64,000 nucleotides of DNA from positions 67,244,031 to 67,308,030 of the forward strand of contig OZ035961.1 in NCBI GenBank assembly GCA_964034945.1, given 5' to 3'. This DNA is from Chrysopilus asiliformis. Taxonomy: Eukaryota; Arthropoda; Insecta; Diptera; Rhagionidae. This document shows, one piece after another, positions 58,161 to 64,000 of this stretch. Made by a program: the position numbers and the translations under genes. How positions within the stretch are numbered: position 1 is the stretch's first letter; the number at the start of each line of letters is the position of its first letter. Under the pieces are notes generated by a model that did no database searches, was not told the DNA's origin, and saw nothing but the letters and a program-made list of their open reading frames with translations.

Positions 58161-59759
58161 GTTTTTATACATTAAAAAAATAGTTATAAAAATTTAAGTA
58201 CATATTATATTGTTGTCTTTTTTAATGATTATTATCTATTGAGTTTTTTTTTACATTAAAGATACATTTTATAAATATGATTAGAAAACAATGCCCGCCT
58301 TTTTCCCTTTCTCATAAAGAAGAAAAAAAAAATTAGAAACAGAAAAGAGAAATATAACAGATGATGTGCATCAATAAAGTTATAGTTATTGATAAAGAAA
58401 ATTATATTTAGAAAAAAACAACTTCTTTCAAATTTGCTGTTTAATAATTTATAGATACTAGGACAGATAAAGTTGAGATAAAAAAAAAATTTTTTTTTTT
58501 GGTAAAAACTGATAATAGAATATTTCTATTCGATAAGGTTTATATAAACTGACAGAAATGTCATATAAATAATTTAAACAAAAAATCAAATAAAAAAGAA
58601 AAAAAGAAAATTAAAAAAACTATTAAAAATGCAATTACAATTTTTTATTTATTTCATTCTTAACAATTTTTTTTTATTACTAACAATTTTTTTTGGTTAT
58701 CTTCTGTTGGAGTATTTTTTTTTTGTGTTTGTCTAAACATAATCTAGAAGTTTCTATGCTCAGAACATTTTTCAACGGTGACTTTGTTTCCAGTGAAACA
58801 CCTTTTCGTAGATTAGATGTCACCAACAATTAATGTCACCACATAAAACCATTTACGACAGATATTAATGATTAGAGATACCATCTGTATACCATCATTC
58901 GGCCATTTAAAAAAAAACGCGAAGATTTCCTAAATTTTTACAACGTGTCTCCCAAATGTTTTCGATAATAACAAATCGAATGTGCTAGGCTTCGGAAAAA
59001 ATCCCTTAAGATCGCGTAATGTGAAATGTTTACCCAAAGTTCATATAAAAACAACGCATTTTTCTTAAAAAAATATTTTTAAGTATTTTTTTTTCTGAAA
59101 TAAGTAGAAAATAATCGTTTTTCTTTTTAAATTGGTTCAGATATATTCTGGTCACCCAAAAGATCCTTTCTGTAAAGAATACCCCATTTAAAGAAAAACA
59201 TTTCTGCGAGTTAGGAAACAAATTTCATCAAACATAGCCCGTGAAACGTAATAAAAAAAGGGCGTTTAGTGGATTTTCATGTTTTAATTTTTTCCAGCTT
59301 TTGTTTTTTGTTTGTAGAATTTATTCTTTCTTTTTAGTTTTTTAGGTTTGATGAAATGCAAATAAATAAAAAGAGATTTTTCAAGGTAATATATGGTATA
59401 CTAGCAGACCCTTCGTTGCCAGCTTAAAGTTTTTGTATAAATTTTAGAATGCCAAAAGACTATAAATAACTTTAAAACTTTTGAGAAAAAAAAAATGGGA
59501 AAAAGGATATTTGCGTTATCCTTACAGGACCTTACAGGAATTTTGAAATTCCAACACAGGATTCGTAATCAGCAACCCCGGAAATCACCTAATGCCGATT
59601 TTCCCGAGAAAAACGGGGAAAAAGAACATTTGCGTTATCCTTACAGGACCTTCTGTTTCGGATTTTGAAAATCTAACAGCTAAAAACCTGCCAATGCAGA
59701 TCATTTTGCAAAAAACCGCGTAAAAATCGGTCCAGTAGTTTTTGAGTTTCGTAAGCTGA
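58161..59759. other. Non-coding flank with a diverged direct duplication
   Basis: Very AT-rich to about 59300. Near 59490-59690 two copies of a block with 'tttgcgttatccttacagga' lie about 120 bp apart. The text 'aaatcggtccagtagttttt' near 59726 resembles a dispersed insect repeat, but no class is assigned. Confidence 0.4.
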
Positions 59760-60029
59760 AATTTATTCCAGGTGTAGTGGACATGTTACATTTAAGGAGC
59801 CAATTTTCCACCACTCTTCCACACATATCGGCCGGAACGTTGGCAATTTCGCGTTCGATATTGTTTCTGAGCTCCTCTAACGTTGTTGGCTTGTTGGCAT
59901 AAACCAACGACTTATGCCAAGTGTTAAATCGCATGAGCGAGGTGGCCATTCGACCGGACCATTTCTCGAGATTACACGATTACCGAACTTCTCCTTCAAT
60001 AGAACAATTGTTTGGTCAGCTGTGTGGCA
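59760..60029 (-). pseudogene. C-terminal fragment of a DUF4817-type transposase
   Basis: On the minus strand one frame reads CHTADQTIVLLKEKFGNRV, then SRNGPVEWPPRSCDLT. A shift follows, and the next frame reads KSLVYANKPTTLEELRNNI, then IANVPADMCGRVVENWL. This order is the C-terminal half of the DD34E-like transposase whose N-terminal half type is seen at 44911-45396. About eight residues that normally follow CDLT (around the last catalytic acidic residue) are missing at the shift, so a short deletion destroyed the frame. No terminal repeats flank the fragment. Confidence 0.85.
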
Positions 60030-60041
60030 TGTAAACCTAAA

Positions 60042-60595
60042 AAAAAACCTTAAAAATAAAAAATGTAAACCTTGACTGACGTTTTAGCATTGCCAGATCA
60101 TAAAAAAGTTTTAGGGTGCGTTTTTATTAAAATACAAAATTGTTATGTCCTTGTTGAAAGACCCTTTATATAATTATGATTTGAAATTTCAAATTACAGT
60201 GAACGTCCAATATGACGACAGCGGAAGATTGTCGGAAGATTGCATGTGTTGGTGGTGTATGAAAATGTGGCTAGGTTTTACATGTGTTGTGTTTTGTTGG
60301 TAATTTACGCATAGGAAAGAAAGAAAAACCGCGTCCACGAGTATATCGGTTATCTTTACTCCAACGTAGGTACACGGAAAAATCCCTAGGTTTCCTAACT
60401 ATAGTTAAACTATGCCGCAACTACGCGAACGACTTCGTTGGCATCGCTGACACTCACATATACACACTTTCGGCGTTATACAGTGTAGAATCGGTGTTTG
60501 CAAAAATGTAGTATTTTGTGGACATAAATGTGTAAGTGCCAATTGCATACAACTGATGGCATACATTTATTTAAATATCGCCGCGTAGCTTAGCT
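60042..60595. other. Non-coding stretch
   Basis: No recognised feature. A 75-codon ORF at 60284-60511 shows no domain. Confidence 0.4.
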
Positions 60596-60735
60596 CAAGT
60601 GTATGACGGGCATAAGTTCTTGAATGTGCAAAATTAGACTAATCCTTCTCCCATACAAATGGCATGTTTTTCTGCCCTCATATAGAGTATTTGAGAATAT
60701 ACCCCTGGTAATTGTAGCTTTTCTTATGTTTCATA
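60596..60735 (+). mobile_element. Family C Helentron-like fragment
   Basis: The blocks 'ccttctcccatacaaatgg' and 'ctcatatagagtatttga' followed by 'taattgtagcttttcttatg' match the 3' half of the copy at 803-1242. The 5' half is only weakly visible. Confidence 0.55.
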
Positions 60736-60879
60736 TACGAAACCATTCAAATTAATTAATATGTTCCCAAAACATAGAATTTTCCCTTTAAAAAAAGTTA
60801 TGACAGGTGGGTAATAATGTATGAAAACGATGAAAATGCAAGCCATTTTGGGCAGAAAATACAACGGCAATGAATAAAA

Positions 60880-61690
60880 TATAACTGGTCATTTTAGTGG
60901 ATTTCACAGAAAATAGCTGATGTGAATAGCACATGACTTTCTTATACAAAATCTACGCTTTTAAAATATATAGATTTGAATAAAAATATGAATTTTAATT
61001 CTAAAAAATCTGAAATATCTTGATAACGGTCCAAGGTATCGATTTATAGTAAAAAGCAAAAATGTAGAGAATTCTAATATCTTTAGTTCTTCCTTCAACT
61101 ATTTTTACGAGAACCGTTAGTTTGCAAGCAATTCGCAAAAATCTATTTTTTACAATTTAATGAAAATACCTCAATAACGGTAAAAGACAACGGATAATAG
61201 TAAAAAACTAAATTGTGGATAATGCCATTCTCATTAATTTTATGCCCTGAATGCAAAAAGGAAAAACCTGCTATTTTTCGAGCAAAATGCTACAAACTGA
61301 TTTTTTTTGAAAATAACAGTATATCTCAGCTTGAGATAAGCAATTCTAATAAGGGACAAAAATGTGGGAAATTTTATTATTTCCAACTCTTGTTATAAAT
61401 AAGACTACTAGAAAACGCGGAGTTTCGGAGTAAATAACAAAAAACCGAAATAGCGATTTCTAAAAAGCCGCCATTTTCAACGGATTTCCACCAATAGTCA
61501 AAAAGTCGATAAGTCCCATTCCAGAACCAAACATGCCTGTAAAATTTCAAGACTCTAGCTCTATTAGTTTTTGAGAAATCTTGTACACAGACTGACAGAC
61601 AGAAAGACATTTTTGTAATAATGCTCCCTTCGGCTCAGGAGTGCTCGGGAAATGTTTTTTAGGAAATATTAAGGGGTCGAAATTTTATAA
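60880..61690 (-). mobile_element. Family B Helentron-like repeat
   Basis: It follows the copy at 3094-4135 block by block: 'aatacctcaataacggtaaa', 'ggatttccaccaatagtc', 'tttttgagaaatcttgtac' and 'ttaaggggtcgaaattt'. The array has only about one unit ('agactgacagacagaaagac'), against twelve at 3874. Confidence 0.7.
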
Positions 61691-63647
61691 TACTACGTAT
61701 AAGAAAGTAAAAACTTGGTAAAAGGTAGTAATATTGTTAAAAAAACGAATCTTTTCATTATTAAATTACAGATTGAGTTTGGCTGAGCCTCAGTCATGGC
61801 CAGAAGCGTTTTCTGTTTATAAAAAAATTACTGTTCAAAAATCGATGTTTTTTTTAGAAATCCGAAAACAAAGCTCCACTTTATAATAATTTTCCGTTTT
61901 TACAGCTTCAAAACGAAATACAATTTTCAGCAAATGTTCAAATTTAACTTCTTTCTTAAATTTCTTAATTTTTTTGAATTTTAGTTTGTGGTGTTTTGTG
62001 AATTGCATAATTTATGTAAAATAAAATCTAAATTTCACGTAATAATTGCATTTGATGTTTCGCTTAAAAGTAGTGCCACACATTTCTTAAAAAAAACTAA
62101 TCATTAGTAAAACGTAACGTGAAATTTCTTCTTGTAGAAGCTATTTATCATATTTATTATAATAAATAAAAAAATACCATTTTATTGGTAAAAAAATAAT
62201 GTTTACTACTTATATTAAATTTTGTATACAATATTAGAAATACTCAAATCGAAATAGAAATTTTTGTCTTAAGGAACAATTTTATACGAAACCCCTAAAA
62301 CTAAGTTTTTAGAGTAAGAAATCTATTTTTTTAATAAACCCTAAATCATCAGTCATTAAAAATTTAAATTATAATTTTCTGTGCCCTTGTGAAGTCGTTT
62401 TAATAAGCCAATAGATTAAACATTTAGGCTGGAGTGTCGATCGGAGCAAAAATAGTCAATTTGATTATTTAGTAGCGAAAGTCGGAAATGAAATTAAAAT
62501 AGTAAATTTCAACCGTAAAACAGTAGAAAACACAAGAAATGCTACAAATTGCAGAGGCCAATCGTCAAATATTCTGTATGACAGACCAACATTTTTATAT
62601 AAAAAATCCCATTAATATGTTGGAGGGGAGAAGGAGTGGATTTTTTTATATATTGGGTTTTACGATTGAATTTTTTAGGTTTGGAAGAGTTCTTAAAATC
62701 AAATTCGAAACACATTTTGTGTTTGAAACTTTATAATCTTTATAAGATTTAAAGATAATAAGAATTCAATATTCTATACCTGCTCCCAAATTCAAATTTC
62801 CCCAGGGCGCCTTGAAACCTTAATTCGCCTCTGAGCATCATAGTCTCTTTGCGGAAAAAAATCCTAATTTTTGGGGGTTGCTTTAAAAATAACTGCTACT
62901 GGAATTATGAAAATATCAAAAAAGAAAAATGCGCCACAGGCGAAATTTTTGAGTTATATTGATTTCAGAAAGCAAGAACGCTCTCCTAAAACCCAATCAG
63001 ACCACGACGGAAACTCCAATTTCCTACCATTTTAAATTTCGTATAATGGGCCGTTTATTTGGCATTTGTGACTTTCAATATACATAAGAGTGCGTTAAGG
63101 ATATACTAACTTATACCACTACGAATAGCATTTATGTCAACGGTCGATATAAATCATGATTGATATAAATGCTGATTGGAACATTTTGATACATACACAC
63201 TTTGATCCTGTCTTATCAAATTGTTTGTATGCGGGTACAAATTTAACGAGTAGTTAAATTTTTTTTTTTTCCTTTTTAGCAGTTATTTTCAATTATTATT
63301 ATTATATCCCCATACTAAACATAAAATAATTTTATATGCATTTTCGTTAATATCTAAACGTATTAAATGCATGTCATAAAACTCAGAGTCATATTGTGCG
63401 TATGGAATAGCACTAACGGTTGCCAGCAATGTACAACACGTACAAGTTATGATGGTTGGTGGCTGCGGTAACCTTGAATAATTATGCACGTACCAAGAAT
63501 ACTAATTAAATGTACCTAATACCAACTAAGCTAACATATATCTAGCAGTAGAAAAGACTACGAAATGCCATCAAACACCGGATTACAGAAAGTCAAAAAA
63601 ATAAAATAAATAAAACTGTTTTTCTTTCACGAGTATACATAAATATA
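61691..63647. other. Non-coding stretch
   Basis: AT-rich with no supported gene or paired repeat. A short 'gcatttatgtcaacggtcg' motif near 63129 recurs in variant form near 22.4 and 36.7 kb. Confidence 0.4.
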
Positions 63648-63697
63648 CAATAAAACCTGTATAATTCGGACTCGCACGGAACCAGTAAAATAAACCC
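63648..63697. repeat. pogo/Tigger-type end fragment
   Basis: 'aaaacctgtataattcggac' followed by 'tcgcacggaacc' has the pattern of pogo/Tigger termini. It is cut off by a family C repeat and has no partner. Confidence 0.4.
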
Positions 63698-63698
63698 G

Positions 63699-63940
63699 GA
63701 CACAAAAATGAACTACACCAATTTCACCAACTTACACCAACGTACTTTCTATAGTACAAATTTGTAATTGTGTTTTGTAGTTTGGGGAAATAGGCCATAG
63801 GGTGTTAGGGATGACAAATGTTTTTGATTTCCGCATGCCCGTCCGTTTGTGTGATCGTGAAAACCATAATTTTCGAAAGGATTGAGCTAGAGACTTGGAA
63901 TTTTATATAGTTGTGTTTCTTGTAAATGGCAAAGCTACAC
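63699..63940 (+). mobile_element. Family C Helentron-like repeat, 5' part
   Basis: 'aaaatgaactacaccaa', 'gggtgttagggatgacaaat', 'gcatgcccgtccgt' and 'aaaggattgagctagagact' match the start and core of the copy at 803-1242. The 3' half is missing, replaced by another repeat end. Confidence 0.62.
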
Positions 63941-64000
63941 TCAGAAAAATGTCCAGGTCAACTCTTTGTCAGGTTAACTCTGACCTTACAGAGGTGTCTG
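63941..64000. repeat. Start of a CACTCAGAAAAA-type repeat, cut by the window edge
   Basis: After 'cactcagaaaaatgtccagg' the motifs 'aggtcaac', 'caggttaac' and 'tgacctt' follow closely, as in the other motif-dense MITEs. The right end is outside the window. Confidence 0.4.

Overview
The window looks like non-coding DNA of a higher fly (Diptera, Brachycera). It is AT-rich and carries one clear host coding exon: the final exon of a SoxC-group HMG-box gene, best matched to Drosophila Sox14 (56089-57591, plus strand). The exon opens at a splice acceptor and lacks a start codon. No convincing upstream exon lies in the first 56 kb, so that stretch is probably a very long intron or 5' flank of the same gene. 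A family-level placement (for example tephritid or muscid) cannot be made from this sequence alone.

The rest is dominated by mobile DNA, mostly short non-autonomous elements whose ends and target-site duplications can be read directly. Layout: (a) 0.8-4.1 kb, three families of INE-1/DINE-1-like (Helentron-type) repeats with GTCY arrays; (b) 6-10 kb, several small inverted-repeat elements and an internally deleted irritans-type mariner with perfect 30-bp ends; (c) 11.3-13.5 kb, a foldback structure holding a GTAC-studded hAT element with 8-bp duplications; (d) 16-26 kb, nested MITEs, Helentron copies, an hAT MITE and two piggyBac-type (TTAA) MITEs; (e) 27.2-29.2 kb, an hAT element with a perfect 8-bp duplication, a remnant C-terminal dimerisation region and a nested MITE; (f) 32.2-32.6 kb, a 386-bp near-perfect palindrome; (g) 34.7-41.8 kb, more Helentron copies (one with a 116-bp palindromic end), pogo-type MITEs and a non-LTR 3' stub with a 12-bp duplication; (h) 43-54 kb, TA- and TTAA-flanked MITEs, a deleted Tc1/mariner-like element that keeps an intact DNA-binding ORF, and an hAT element that keeps a BED/C2H2 zinc-finger ORF; (i) 56-58 kb, the Sox exon and 3' UTR; (j) 59.7-64 kb, a transposase C-terminal fragment and more repeats.

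The genes do not form a pathway. Two themes deserve attention. First, several unrelated MITE families carry their own self-complementary motif repeated many times inside the element. Second, three deleted DNA transposons kept an N-terminal DNA-binding ORF while losing all or most of the catalytic domain. No new defence or metabolic system was found. All calls are from reading the sequence; no database search was run.
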